Shown: in pieces, positions 14,255 through 22,410 of the stretch
Numbering within the stretch: the first letter of the stretch is position 1
Layout of the letters: each line of letters opens with the position of its first letter
Origin: an uncultured bacterium
GTDB taxonomy: Bacteria; Patescibacteriota; Saccharimonadia; Saccharimonadales; Saccharimonadaceae
DNA length: 64,000 nucleotides
Reading direction: 5' to 3'
Assembly (NCBI GenBank): GCA_937863415.1
Contig: CALMFC010000005.1
Span: 62,001 to 126,000 of the forward strand
The notes under the pieces: model-generated
What the model saw: only the letters and a program-made list of their open reading frames with translations
Database searches by the model: none
Told to the model about the DNA's origin: nothing
Program-made: the position numbers and the translations under genes

Positions 14255-15673
14255 ATGATCACAGGTGTTACCCGCAAAGCAATCATAGAGCTTTTCCGTA
14301 CGTTCGATCCCGATCCCACAGGAATCAGGTCTCTTATGAGCTTCACTGCGCAAAAACCGATAGGCATTAAATGGTGGGGCAACTTAGGTGAAATAGAGTT
14401 TCTTGCACGCCTATACGACCTCAAGGCTATGCCTTCTTCTGACAGTAGGTACGCAAACGCTTCCGAAGATATAGGTCAGCACCGTTTCAATAACGACGAT
14501 TGGGAGGACGATTACGTATTCACCGATTCAAGGTTTGAACTCGATACATCAGACACAGCCCTGTTAAGTTTTCTCGCTGAAACTTTACATCCCGAAGTAA
14601 GGACAGATCGAGCTGAAGTAAATGAAATTCGAGCACAATTAAATGACCTTTTACGACCAGACCTATACGAGCTCCAGCAGATTGAAGTTATTTCAGGTAA
14701 ACCTGTATTTGGAGCTGTCGATGTTGAGCCACGAAAAATCACTCCATTGATCCTTAGAGGCGCAATCGCGTATTCACTGTGGCTTAAAGGACCCTCAGCC
14801 CCCAACTTGCCTGCATATCTTGATTCGTTGAAGGCTCCCGCCGCCGAAGCCCCTATAGAGCCAATGAGTAGCAAAAAAGCGTATGTGCAGGAAAGGTTGA
14901 AGCGATTAGAAAAGCCAGAACTAGTTAAACTTGCGCGTGCCGTAATTGAAGATTTTCCCGAAGACGGATTAATCGATTTAATAAACGAAGTAGACAAGAG
15001 GCTTCCGGGAACGCATAAAGGTAGAGCGAAGAATCTGATCTTCGCCTCTAAAGGTCTTAAGCCGGAAATTGTCCTTTCTGACTCAGTAAATAATGACATC
15101 AAAATAACCAAGAATGAAAAAGACACATTGATCTACGAAGAGGACATCGATCCCAATCAAGGGCTAAGCTGGATCGAGCTTGTCGCTTGGTGGATGAAAG
15201 AACATAATATCGATGATCAGGAGCAAGCAAACAGCGAATTGTACAAAAGACTACTCGAGTCCTGCAACGAGCCTGAAAAAATGATAATGAATTCATACGG
15301 ATACATACTGAAGGAGCAAGGCTTTCACTTACCTGCGTTGATACCGCAGGTTTACTTGCACTTCGATCCTTTCACCAAAAAACAAAGAGTCACTCCAAGT
15401 CCTCTAATGAGACAGAGGATGGATTTCCTAATGTTATTACCGAATAGGTCGCGTGCGGTTATCGAACTCGACGGAATAGAGCACTACTCTGACACAGACG
15501 GAAAAGCTAATACCAAGAAGTATGCGGAAATGATGGAAGAAGATCGGAAGATTCGACTGGCGGGTTATGATGTCTACAGATTTGGTGGGCAGGACTTTGT
15601 TAATAAAGTAGAAGCTAGTAAAAAGCTAAGGCGGTTCTTTCAAGGCTTATTGCTAAAGTACGATATCAAGTAG
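14255..15673 (+). CDS. AbiJ-NTD3 domain fused to a Vsr/DUF559-like nuclease
   Basis: 472 residues. Residues 1-170 fit AbiJ-NTD3: ITRKAIIELF, EIEFLARLYDL, IGQHRFNNDDWEDDYVF, AETLHPEVR. A helical middle follows (about 210-260). The C-terminal 95 residues look like a small nuclease: RMDFLMLLP, AVIELDGIEHYSD, then EEDRKIRLAGYDVYRFGG, as in Vsr/DUF559 enzymes where E-x-D and Q/E-x-H bind metal. Lactococcal AbiJ causes abortive infection. Here the effector is a nuclease rather than HEPN. TAAAAT lies 6 bases before the ATG, so the mRNA is probably leaderless. Confidence 0.82.
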   Translation: MITGVTRKAIIELFRTFDPDPTGIRSLMSFTAQKPIGIKWWGNLGEIEFLARLYDLKAMPSSDSRYANASEDIGQHRFNNDDWEDDYVFTDSRFELDTSDTALLSFLAETLHPEVRTDRAEVNEIRAQLNDLLRPDLYELQQIEVISGKPVFGAVDVEPRKITPLILRGAIAYSLWLKGPSAPNLPAYLDSLKAPAAEAPIEPMSSKKAYVQERLKRLEKPELVKLARAVIEDFPEDGLIDLINEVDKRLPGTHKGRAKNLIFASKGLKPEIVLSDSVNNDIKITKNEKDTLIYEEDIDPNQGLSWIELVAWWMKEHNIDDQEQANSELYKRLLESCNEPEKMIMNSYGYILKEQGFHLPALIPQVYLHFDPFTKKQRVTPSPLMRQRMDFLMLLPNRSRAVIELDGIEHYSDTDGKANTKKYAEMMEEDRKIRLAGYDVYRFGGQDFVNKVEASKKLRRFFQGLLLKYDIK

Positions 15674-15680
15674 TTGTTAG

Positions 15681-15962
15681 TTAGTCTTTTGCCCAAGCGG
15701 GTTTGTCATTTGTGTAACCAAAGAAGTAAATCTTTGCGTCAGTTTCATTATCCAAAATCATACAGAATATATCGTTCAAAAACAGTCTGTAGGTTGTGCC
15801 TGCTTTGATACGACTAAAGAATTTAGAGAAGTTAATCTTATGACTCGAAACTTGCTGGTGATGCTTACCGAAGCACTCGTAAGAATTAGCAAACAGATCT
15901 CTGATTTGATCTCCCGTCAGAAACTTCTCTTCATATCCGTTATACACATCTCTTTTAACCAT
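15681..15962 (-). CDS. Hypothetical protein (93 residues)
   Basis: A soluble protein, MVKRDVYNGYEEKFLTGDQI at the start and a strand-rich second half (TTYRLFLNDIFCMILDNETD). Its end faces the AbiJ-like gene across 7 bases. GGGGGT precedes the ATG. No family recognised. It may be the last gene of the element or an immunity/accessory gene of the defence block, on position only. Confidence 0.6.
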   Translation of the reverse strand: MVKRDVYNGYEEKFLTGDQIRDLFANSYECFGKHHQQVSSHKINFSKFFSRIKAGTTYRLFLNDIFCMILDNETDAKIYFFGYTNDKPAWAKD

Positions 15963-16039
15963 ACCCCCATTATCCTACTGTTTTCCATTTTTTTTGAAAA
16001 ACTCTATGTAGATAACCCGATAAGAGCTTGGACGCAGGT

Positions 16040-16125
16040 GGAGGAATACCCCCTCTCCCCCCCTAGTCTCACCTAAATAGGATTGACCCGTGTGTACGAG
16101 CTCTAGTTGCCGCCAGGGGGTCTTT
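16040..16125 (+). terminator. Long-loop inverted repeat with T-run
   Basis: ACCCCCT near 16048 and AGGGGGT near 16115 could pair across about 60 bases, and CTTTTTT follows. A C-rich tract (CTCCCCCCC) lies in the loop. This fits a terminator or a structured short RNA. The 290 bases before the 2H gene otherwise hold only the repeat at 16163 and the hairpin at 16207. Confidence 0.35.
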
Positions 16126-16162
16126 TTTAACTCATAGACACAACTAAACATTCAGGATGGCG

Positions 16163-16191
16163 GTTCTAACTTCGTTCATAATGCCCCACCA
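16163..16191 (+). repeat. 29-bp direct repeat, copy 1
   Basis: Identical over 29 bases to 16815-16843, starting GTTCTAACTTCG and ending GCCCCACCA. The last nine bases are also the 3' end of tRNA-Ile (6978-6986). Like the other copy it is followed at once by a terminator hairpin. It may mark the right end of the integrative element. Confidence 0.8.
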
Positions 16192-16206
16192 GATGAACCA
16201 CTCATG

Positions 16207-16236
16207 ACAGTCAGAACTATTCTGGCTGTTTTTTGT
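16207..16236 (+). terminator. Hairpin after repeat copy 1
   Basis: ACAGTCAGAA / TTCTGGCTGT with a 3-base loop, then TTTTT. Confidence 0.75.
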
Positions 16237-16248
16237 TATTATGAAAAC

Positions 16249-16815
16249 ATGAAATTATCTGTTGTTAGCTATCTGGACTCGGCATCACTTCTAAAGGTGC
16301 GTGAGGTTCAAGGGGCACTCAGCAAGATAACTGGCTCGAAAGCTTCACTCACATCTTGGGATCCTCACATCACTATAGGTGACGGCATCGTGGTCAACGA
16401 CGAGTCGCTTCAAGAATTTCAGAGCGAAATTCAAACTATTGCTTCACCAACCTTAAGTTTCCAGCTAAAGCTCGGCGGCATTGGAACAATGGACAACTTC
16501 AAAGGCGGAAGTGGAGAGAAAGTATCTCCGTTCGTTTTATATTTAGACGTTGATGTTACCGACCAACTACTACAACTTGTAGAAAAAGTTTCACAAATAT
16601 CAAGCGGTTTTGAAAAATGGTATTTTATGCCAAAACCATATGAACCTCATTGCACTCTCGCATTTAGAGACCTCACAGAAGATGGTTTCAAGCTTGGATG
16701 TGAGTATCTTAAAAAACAAGATATCAACCTTATCTCAACAATTGATCACATCGCTCTCGTCGAAAAGCTTGAGAACCTGGATAAAGAGTTGTTGAGGGTC
16801 AATTTAGAAAAATAG
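16249..16815 (+). CDS. 2H phosphoesterase (2'-5' RNA ligase/cyclic phosphodiesterase-like)
   Basis: 188 residues. The two H-x-T motifs of the 2H superfamily are both present: WDPHITIG in the first half and YEPHCTLAF in the second. These histidine pairs cleave or form 2',5' or cyclic phosphodiester bonds in RNA or cyclic nucleotides. The ATG at 16249 is chosen because TATTAT lies 6 bases upstream (leaderless). The stop codon's G is the first base of repeat copy 2, so the gene is framed by two 29-bp repeats. Confidence 0.88.
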   Translation: MKLSVVSYLDSASLLKVREVQGALSKITGSKASLTSWDPHITIGDGIVVNDESLQEFQSEIQTIASPTLSFQLKLGGIGTMDNFKGGSGEKVSPFVLYLDVDVTDQLLQLVEKVSQISSGFEKWYFMPKPYEPHCTLAFRDLTEDGFKLGCEYLKKQDINLISTIDHIALVEKLENLDKELLRVNLEK

Positions 16816-16843
16816 TTCTAACTTCGTTCATAATGCCCCACCA
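16815..16843 (+). repeat. 29-bp direct repeat, copy 2
   Basis: Exact copy of 16163-16191, 652 bases downstream, beginning at the stop codon of the 2H gene. Confidence 0.85.
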
Positions 16844-16844
16844 A

Positions 16845-16879
16845 AGAAAAATATACACTACCAAGGTGTGTATTTTTCT
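16845..16879 (+). terminator. Bidirectional terminator
   Basis: AGAAAAATATACAC / GTGTGTATTTTTCT, 7-base loop, T-rich in both directions. It serves the 2H gene and the facing 95-residue gene. Confidence 0.85.
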
Positions 16880-16893
16880 ATTCAGTCCAAAGT

Positions 16894-17181
16894 TTATTTC
16901 TTTGGTCGATGTCTCAGTGCGCTAAAAACAATAATCGCCAAGGCCACCACGATTACAATCGCAAACAGGTTGCTAAAGAACTGGTCATTACTGTTGTGCT
17001 CTTTGGATTGGATAAATGGCACAATCTTAAACGTATACGACACCGCCTGAAGAAAATCAACTCCGTTCATCATGAACAAGATAATAAAAGTTGTATATAA
17101 CACTAGAAAAAGGACGGTTAACCAGTTCTTACGCGACCACCTAAGGATGGCTTTAGATTTATAATATTTTTGAGGCTTCAT
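16894..17181 (-). CDS. Small membrane protein, two TM segments
   Basis: 95 residues with a basic N-terminus (KPQKYYKSKAILRWSRKNW), TM segments LTVLFLVLYTTFIILFM and LFAIVIVVALAIIVFSAL, and a basic tail (RHRPKK). Both ends should be cytoplasmic. Family not recognised. A degenerate third repeat and a terminator lie upstream on this strand. Confidence 0.75.
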   Translation of the reverse strand: MKPQKYYKSKAILRWSRKNWLTVLFLVLYTTFIILFMMNGVDFLQAVSYTFKIVPFIQSKEHNSNDQFFSNLFAIVIVVALAIIVFSALRHRPKK

Positions 17182-17208
17182 ATTATGAAAATATTATAAC
17201 AGCCAGCC

Positions 17209-17234
17209 CTAGCTTCGTAATCGATGCACCGCCC
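17209..17234 (+). repeat. Degenerate third copy of the 29-bp repeat
   Basis: CTAGCTTCGTAATCGATGCA resembles the CTAACTTCGT...ATGC core of the two exact copies and is likewise followed by CACCGCCC and a hairpin. The similarity is partial and could be chance. Confidence 0.4.
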
Positions 17235-17239
17235 GAATT

Positions 17240-17263
17240 AAAAACAGACCACATCGGGTCTGC
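17240..17263 (-). terminator. Terminator of the 189-residue gene
   Basis: On the minus strand CAGACC pairs with GGTCTG, followed by TTTTTAATT, directly after the stop. Confidence 0.8.
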
Positions 17264-17264
17264 T

Positions 17265-17834
17265 TTATATATCGCGTTTCTTACGATCATTTCTTATTTT
17301 AATTCTAGCTATCGCTTCGTTGAGAGTGTATCCATAGTCTATCATTTTCTTTATCTGGGATTCATCTGATGCTTTGACTAACGATCCAATTGCAACCTCA
17401 TCTTCAGGAGACCGATGCACAACACCAGATAAGCCCAACTCTCTTTCTTGACGCTCGTGATCCTCGATTCGTTGTCGTCGAGCTTTAACCGATGCACTTA
17501 CGGCAGCTTCTTGTCGTCTTTCTATTTCGTCAGGGTCGATAAATCCTTTTGACTCCAGACGTGCCCGAGCAAGATCATAGGTCATGCCAGGCTTCTCTGC
17601 TTCGTCTTCAAGCATTTCATCATACGCCTTTTTGGCTTTTTCACGCTGCTCATCTTCTTTTTCAGACTGTTGCACGTAGTCTTCTAATATAGAATCCTCA
17701 ATTACATCCGAGTTAGTTGGCAGTAAGACCCCGTCTTGCCCTTCGATATTAGTTTCAATTTCGCCATTAACACTAATGGTGTGCTCGTCGAGTCGTTCAG
17801 CCGTACTTAAATCGCGAGTTTCGTTACTTTCCAC
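17265..17834 (-). CDS. Charged helical protein, hypothetical
   Basis: About 189 residues if it starts at the GTG at 17834, which overlaps the preceding gene by 11 bases and has AAAGG 8 bases ahead. The protein is very rich in Glu, Arg and Lys, with long helices (QQSEKEDEQREKAKKAYDEM; ARRQRIEDHERQERELGL) and a C-terminal KKMIDYGYTLNEAIARIKIR helix. No membrane segment. Family unknown. It probably forms a coiled coil with a partner. It is in an operon with the 94-residue gene. Confidence 0.7.
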   Translation of the reverse strand: MESNETRDLSTAERLDEHTISVNGEIETNIEGQDGVLLPTNSDVIEDSILEDYVQQSEKEDEQREKAKKAYDEMLEDEAEKPGMTYDLARARLESKGFIDPDEIERRQEAAVSASVKARRQRIEDHERQERELGLSGVVHRSPEDEVAIGSLVKASDESQIKKMIDYGYTLNEAIARIKIRNDRKKRDI

Positions 17835-18108
17835 GACGAAAAACCTTTCTTGGTATAGGTTTACGAAGCTTCTCGCGATCTCGCCTTGGCGCATTTGAAG
17901 AATTAGCTACAAGCGCATCGAGGGCAAAATCTCCAAACTCATGAACTACATGTGTCTTGGCTACTTCTAAACTGGGTTCGGCTTCGGCATAATTAACTAC
18001 ATCAGGATCACGAACACCCTCCCATACGTCCTTCGGTGGACCGTCTATTAAAGAGCCGTATGGGTCAAAGCTGTCATCGGGTTTTGTTTGTGTTTCGAAG
18101 TTTGTCAT
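17824..18108 (-). CDS. Hypothetical acidic protein (94 residues)
   Basis: Polar and acidic first half (TNFETQTKPDDSFDPYGSLI) and a very basic tail (RRDREKLRKPIPRKVFRRGK). No fold recognised. TATAAT lies 6 bases before the ATG, preceded by TGC, so it is an extended -10 promoter giving a leaderless mRNA. Confidence 0.65.
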   Translation of the reverse strand: MTNFETQTKPDDSFDPYGSLIDGPPKDVWEGVRDPDVVNYAEAEPSLEVAKTHVVHEFGDFALDALVANSSNAPRRDREKLRKPIPRKVFRRGK

Positions 18109-18157
18109 AATTACATTATAGCATAAGCATGAAACTTAGTCAACCGTCTGGTAGGTG

Positions 18158-19267
18158 TTACTCCCAGCGGAAGACTTTGAAGGCGATGGCGTAGATAACT
18201 ATCATCCACGCGCCAATGAGGCCAAGTTGGGGTAAGATATCGATAAATCCTTTGCCCTCAGTAGAGATCAGCCTAATGCCGTCGATTACGGGAGTTAATG
18301 GCAAAAATGCAGAGATATTCTGTAGCCATTCTGGCATCAAGAACCTAGGGAAAAACGTACCGGATAGAAACATCATCGGGAAAACTATGATGTTAGCTAG
18401 CGGCGCGACTTGTCGCTCGTTCTTGGCCCAGCCACCTAACGCTAGTCCGATACCTAGAATCGTAATGATACCAAGAACTATAAATACACCTAACTCAAAC
18501 CAATTACCCACTACCTGCAGGTTGAATATCCAAATAGCAATAATGAACATTATTGCCAAACTGATTAACCCGATAACCGCCTGGCCAATCATGGTTGCCA
18601 GGAAATACTGCCAGACCTTGAGCGGAGTAGTCGAAAGTCGGCGCAAAATACCCATCTTTTTAAGTTCTGGAAAAACGTTTACTGGTCCAAAGATTCCCAT
18701 ACCGATAATCGCAAAGCCCAGTAGTCCGGCGAAGGTGTAGTCAAAAGCCGACAAACTGCGTTCGTTCAACTGCTCTTGCTTGACCGTAAAAGGCACTTCG
18801 TTTTGGACGAATTTAGTATTAATTGCCCCGAACTGAGCATTCAAAATACTAGTCAGGGCTTGGGCTGATTGTTGGTTATTCTGGGTATAGACAATCTGGG
18901 CCTCACCACTGGGGTATTTAGCATCGCCCTTAACCGTACCGAAATCGGCTGGCAAAATAATTGCCGCGTCTAGTTCAGACCTGGTCATCTTTTCTTTGGC
19001 GGCGTCTAGAGTCGTGACCTCTTTATTGACCTTTAGTATCTTGCCGTCTTCGGAACTTTTAACGAAATCTTTGGCAAATGTACTGTCCGATTGGTTAATT
19101 ATTGCAACGTTGAACGAAACGTCACCGCTACCGCTGTTAAGGCCACCAAAAACGAATAGGAAAATTAACGGGAAACCAATGGTAAAGAAAAGCGCCAGGC
19201 GATCCCTAAAAAAGCGTTTGGTATTGATGCGAACAAAAGTTATAACTGTATAAAGTGAACCTTTCAT
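18158..19267 (-). CDS. ABC-2 type exporter permease
   Basis: 369 residues. An N-terminal TM segment near 20-40, an extracytoplasmic domain of about 150 residues (NVAIINQSDSTFAKDFVKS onward), then five TM segments with the conserved PVNVFPELKKMGILRRLSTTP coupling helix and NERQVAPLANIIVFPMMFLSGTFFP near the end. This is the YhgE/DrrB-like ABC-2 layout. The ATPase gene ends 3 bases upstream, so the two make one exporter of drugs, lipids or peptides. The substrate cannot be told. Confidence 0.9.
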   Translation of the reverse strand: MKGSLYTVITFVRINTKRFFRDRLALFFTIGFPLIFLFVFGGLNSGSGDVSFNVAIINQSDSTFAKDFVKSSEDGKILKVNKEVTTLDAAKEKMTRSELDAAIILPADFGTVKGDAKYPSGEAQIVYTQNNQQSAQALTSILNAQFGAINTKFVQNEVPFTVKQEQLNERSLSAFDYTFAGLLGFAIIGMGIFGPVNVFPELKKMGILRRLSTTPLKVWQYFLATMIGQAVIGLISLAIMFIIAIWIFNLQVVGNWFELGVFIVLGIITILGIGLALGGWAKNERQVAPLANIIVFPMMFLSGTFFPRFLMPEWLQNISAFLPLTPVIDGIRLISTEGKGFIDILPQLGLIGAWMIVIYAIAFKVFRWE

Positions 19268-19270
19268 AGA

Positions 19271-20032
19271 TTAGCTCCCCTCCCTCAGGTCTTTACCGGT
19301 CAAATCAATGAAAACGTCCTCTAGGTTGGCCTGTTCGACATGCTGCTTTTTAGAAAAGCCACGTGCAAGTAGTTGTTTTATCAGATTTTTGGGCGTATCG
19401 ATGGCGACAATTTTGCCATTATCCATAACGGCAATCCGATCACAGAGAATCTCGGCCTCATCCATATAGTGAGTGGTCATGATAACGCTGATGCCTCGGT
19501 CGCGGACATGTTCAATTAATTCCCACAGGTGACGCCGCGCCTGCGGGTCTAGACCCGTAGTGGGCTCATCTAGGAAAAATACCTTAGGACCGTGTACAAG
19601 GGCTGTAGTAATGCTCAGACGCTGCTTTTGACCACCAGATAAGGTCTCAACGTAACTTTTGGCCTTATCCTCTAGGTCAACGTCACGCAGGAACTGCAAT
19701 GGATCGACTTTTACACCATAAGCGGCCGCGAACATTTCGATTACTTCGGTTAGTCTAGTTTTGTCCTGAAAAGCCGGGGTTTGAGGTTGAACACCAATCA
19801 GACGTTTAATCTTGTCAGGGTTTTTGGCGACATCAATACCGTCAATCGTGACCGTTCCGGAATCAATCGAGCGCAAAGTCTCCATCATTTCAAGTGTAGT
19901 GGTTTTACCGGCCCCGTTTGGGCCTAGGATTCCGAATATTTCACCCTTTTTAACTGAGAAACTGACACCGTCAACAGCCTGTTTATCGTCATACTTTTTC
20001 TTAAGATCTTTCACTACAATCATCGCGGTCAT
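19271..20032 (-). CDS. ABC transporter ATP-binding protein
   Basis: 253 residues with Walker A GPNGAGKTTT, signature LSGGQKQR, Walker B VFFLDEPTTGLDP and the switch His in IMTTHYMDEAE. The sequence is closest in type to DrrA/CcmA exporters and partners the ABC-2 permease that follows. TAGAAT sits 6 bases before the ATG at 20032, so the mRNA is probably leaderless and the first of the two nearby ATGs is the start. Confidence 0.95.
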   Translation of the reverse strand: MTAMIVVKDLKKKYDDKQAVDGVSFSVKKGEIFGILGPNGAGKTTTLEMMETLRSIDSGTVTIDGIDVAKNPDKIKRLIGVQPQTPAFQDKTRLTEVIEMFAAAYGVKVDPLQFLRDVDLEDKAKSYVETLSGGQKQRLSITTALVHGPKVFFLDEPTTGLDPQARRHLWELIEHVRDRGISVIMTTHYMDEAEILCDRIAVMDNGKIVAIDTPKNLIKQLLARGFSKKQHVEQANLEDVFIDLTGKDLREGS

Positions 20033-20069
20033 TCGTCTATTCTACACCTGGGCATCGTATTTTTCCATC

Positions 20070-20101
20070 AAAAAAGCCCCCAGAATATGGGGGCATTTTT
20101 T
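20070..20101 (-). terminator. Terminator of the 68-residue gene
   Basis: AAAAAATGCCCCCA / GGGGGCTTTTTT on the minus strand with a 6-base loop. Confidence 0.85.
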
Positions 20102-20170
20102 GGCACCTGTTTGTTTGGCTATACTATACTACCAAACGCGCTTATGGTGCAAGTCTAATAAATTATTAAA

Positions 20171-20377
20171 CTATTTTTTCTTAGAAACAGTCAAGAAACC
20201 ATTGCGTGGATTTTCTTTGACTACGCGGTCTTCTGGAAGATCAACTGGGTGACCTTTAGCGTTTTTCTCTACTTTTGCGAAAAAGTAAATTGTTTGTGGT
20301 TTGCCGCCACGAAGTGTAACTTCGGTGCTGTGCAAGTAGTAAGTGACGCCCTTTGAGTTTGTGTGCTTGTAAGCCAT
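20171..20377 (-). CDS. Small conserved-type protein (68 residues)
   Basis: MAYKHTNSKGVTYYLHSTEV, then KPQTIYFFAKVEKNAKGHPV and DLPEDRVVKENPRNGFLTV. The pattern Y-Y-L-H ... IYFFAK ... DLP ... V-x-E-N-x-R-x-G is one I associate with small hypothetical proteins common in Patescibacteria. It is a beta-rich basic protein of unknown role. A full AGGAGG about 10 bases before the ATG suggests strong expression, unlike the leaderless genes nearby. Confidence 0.8.
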   Translation of the reverse strand: MAYKHTNSKGVTYYLHSTEVTLRGGKPQTIYFFAKVEKNAKGHPVDLPEDRVVKENPRNGFLTVSKKK

Positions 20378-20447
20378 GATATCCTTATACCTCCTGTTAT
20401 TGCTATACGTGAGCTAGAGTACAACCTGGCGCGCTCGGTGTCAACGG

Positions 20448-21080
20448 TTAGATGCTTTTATAATGTCGACTCAGCATCAACCGAAGTACCATGAGACTGG
20501 TTGTGCGGAGCAGTATTACCAGGGCGATCAAGGCTGTAGCTACGACCGACCAACCCGCAAAATCTGGTGTCCACAAGGGCGATGCAAAAACATGTAAATA
20601 TAGGTCAGCGGGTGGCAGTTTAACTGCCCCAGTCAAGTTGCTGGCGGCTGGATATTTGCCTAGTTCACTAAAGGTACACTGCACATACGCTTGTGACCAT
20701 GAGGAGAACCGTGGTGCGCAAACTTCCTGGGCTTTTTTGTAAATATTGCCATTTGGATTTTCGTCCGAGGCGGCTTTGTCATAAGCTTTTTGGACGTCAC
20801 GTTTATAGCTAGCCTGCAGGTAAAGTCCTTTGCCCATGTCGGTATTCATGTGTGACGAAACATAGCGTTGTAAGTCATACAACCTATTGATGACTGCGTC
20901 GGTGTTGCCAGCCTCATCAGCCGCCGTTACTGCACCGCGCCGTTCGACCATCCCAATGTTATTTAGCCTAAGAAAAGTCATGGACACGAAAATAGAAATA
21001 ATCAAAAGTACCACCAGCTGCCAAGTCTTGACGCGCTGAAGCTGTTTTATGCTGTGTCTGACTTGTTTTTTATCGGCCAT
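20448..21080 (-). CDS. Membrane protein with extracellular domain
   Basis: 210 residues. A basic N-terminus, TM segment WQLVVLLIISIFVSMTFLRL (about 21-40), an external domain of about 120 residues with two cysteines (EVCAPRF and YVQCTF), and a second TM segment GWSVVATALIALVILLRTT near the end. The cysteines could form a disulfide. GGGGA precedes the ATG. Family not recognised. Confidence 0.75.
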   Translation of the reverse strand: MADKKQVRHSIKQLQRVKTWQLVVLLIISIFVSMTFLRLNNIGMVERRGAVTAADEAGNTDAVINRLYDLQRYVSSHMNTDMGKGLYLQASYKRDVQKAYDKAASDENPNGNIYKKAQEVCAPRFSSWSQAYVQCTFSELGKYPAASNLTGAVKLPPADLYLHVFASPLWTPDFAGWSVVATALIALVILLRTTSLMVLRLMLSRHYKSI

Positions 21081-21122
21081 TTATCCCCACCATGAATATT
21101 AAAACTAGTATAACACGGGGGG

Positions 21123-22340
21123 TTATTTACGATATAGCTGGAACCGAGCCGTCATAATCAACAGAACAGCCAAGGCAGTAAGTATGAAGAATACCCTAAA
21201 GCCAATTTCCATATTGCTCGATAACCACAGACAAATTAAGAAAACTCCACAAGCTAGAGATGTACCCACCATTGAAAACACCTCTATTCCCATCAAATAC
21301 ATTACCCTGTGACCAGATAGATCGGCTGTATCGAACATGCCACGAGTAAACGCCATGGACTGAGCGGTAGTGGCTACTTCATCAGTTACATTTACACCAA
21401 CAACACCGACAGGCGACACAACCGCCGCTCTAGTTAGATGGATTAATGAATCGGCTATAACACCGGTCTTTAGTAACAGCCCGCCTTTTCGATTATCGAT
21501 TAATTTACCGAATATATACGACGAGGCAATGGCCACGACAATGGTTATCGAAGCTAATACTCCTAAGACGACGTAAATCTCGTTATCGAATTGCGGAAAT
21601 ATCACAATCGCAATAAATAATCCCCAAATCGTAGTGGTACCCACAACATCAAAACCCGTACCAACCCTTGCAAACATACTAGGTAATGCAACCCTCCAAG
21701 GAAAGCCCTTGATTGCAATCCTTTGACGCTTCTCTACTCTATCGACCGTTCGAAATAGTGGTGCCGCCGCAAATATAAAAACACAGCCAGCTACCCACAT
21801 AGTCACAGATGGACCAAACATTAATGCGATTAAACCTCCAATAACTGGGCTAACACCAATCGCAATCTTTTCGAGGATATTCATAAAGCCAATTTCCTTA
21901 CCAGCGTGCGCCATACTTTTAACCCGAGAAAACTCTACGAAATAACATATCTCGTGCAATGTTCCTGAAATCCCCATGCAGACTCCAGAAAAGATTAAGG
22001 CTGGCAGACCAACGTCAGGTACAAATCCAAGTGAAATCATGGCTGGTATATATAAAATATTGGCGAGCAATATCCCTTTTTTTGACCCTACCTTAGCTGC
22101 AAATATGCCTGACGGCACAGCCATTAAGCCTTTCATGATGAAAAACAGCGCCCAAAACCCAATAATAAACTCTAAACTGTATCCGATTTTATATAGATAT
22201 ACCGACGCAAACCCAGATCCCAGATTGAGTGCAACCACCCGCATTGTCTTGGCAGCGTAAAGCTCGCCTACCTCGCTAAAGGTGGCGTAGCGCCAAAAAT
22301 GACGACGTGCAAATACTTTGAATAAGAACTTTTTTAGCAT
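21123..22340 (-). CDS. MFS transporter
   Basis: 405 residues with about twelve hydrophobic segments in two halves, and the basic loop SGIFAAKVGSKKGIL after the second or third helix, as in the major facilitator superfamily. The long basic N-terminus (LKKFLFKVFARRHFWRYATF) is cytoplasmic. Nothing shows the substrate. Divergent from murC, with about 70 bases between the starts. Confidence 0.82.
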   Translation of the reverse strand: MLKKFLFKVFARRHFWRYATFSEVGELYAAKTMRVVALNLGSGFASVYLYKIGYSLEFIIGFWALFFIMKGLMAVPSGIFAAKVGSKKGILLANILYIPAMISLGFVPDVGLPALIFSGVCMGISGTLHEICYFVEFSRVKSMAHAGKEIGFMNILEKIAIGVSPVIGGLIALMFGPSVTMWVAGCVFIFAAAPLFRTVDRVEKRQRIAIKGFPWRVALPSMFARVGTGFDVVGTTTIWGLFIAIVIFPQFDNEIYVVLGVLASITIVVAIASSYIFGKLIDNRKGGLLLKTGVIADSLIHLTRAAVVSPVGVVGVNVTDEVATTAQSMAFTRGMFDTADLSGHRVMYLMGIEVFSMVGTSLACGVFLICLWLSSNMEIGFRVFFILTALAVLLIMTARFQLYRK

Positions 22341-22410
22341 ATTGTTTGTGTTTAATCTTTCACCTATTACATCACAGTTAACCTTAAAGTTAAAGTGTTA
22401 TACTATCGTT

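Noticed and set aside
16163-16843. Integron attC sites
   Set aside because: GTTCTAAC resembles part of an attC core, but the required paired RYYYAAC/GTTRRRY boxes and the integron tyrosine recombinase are missing.
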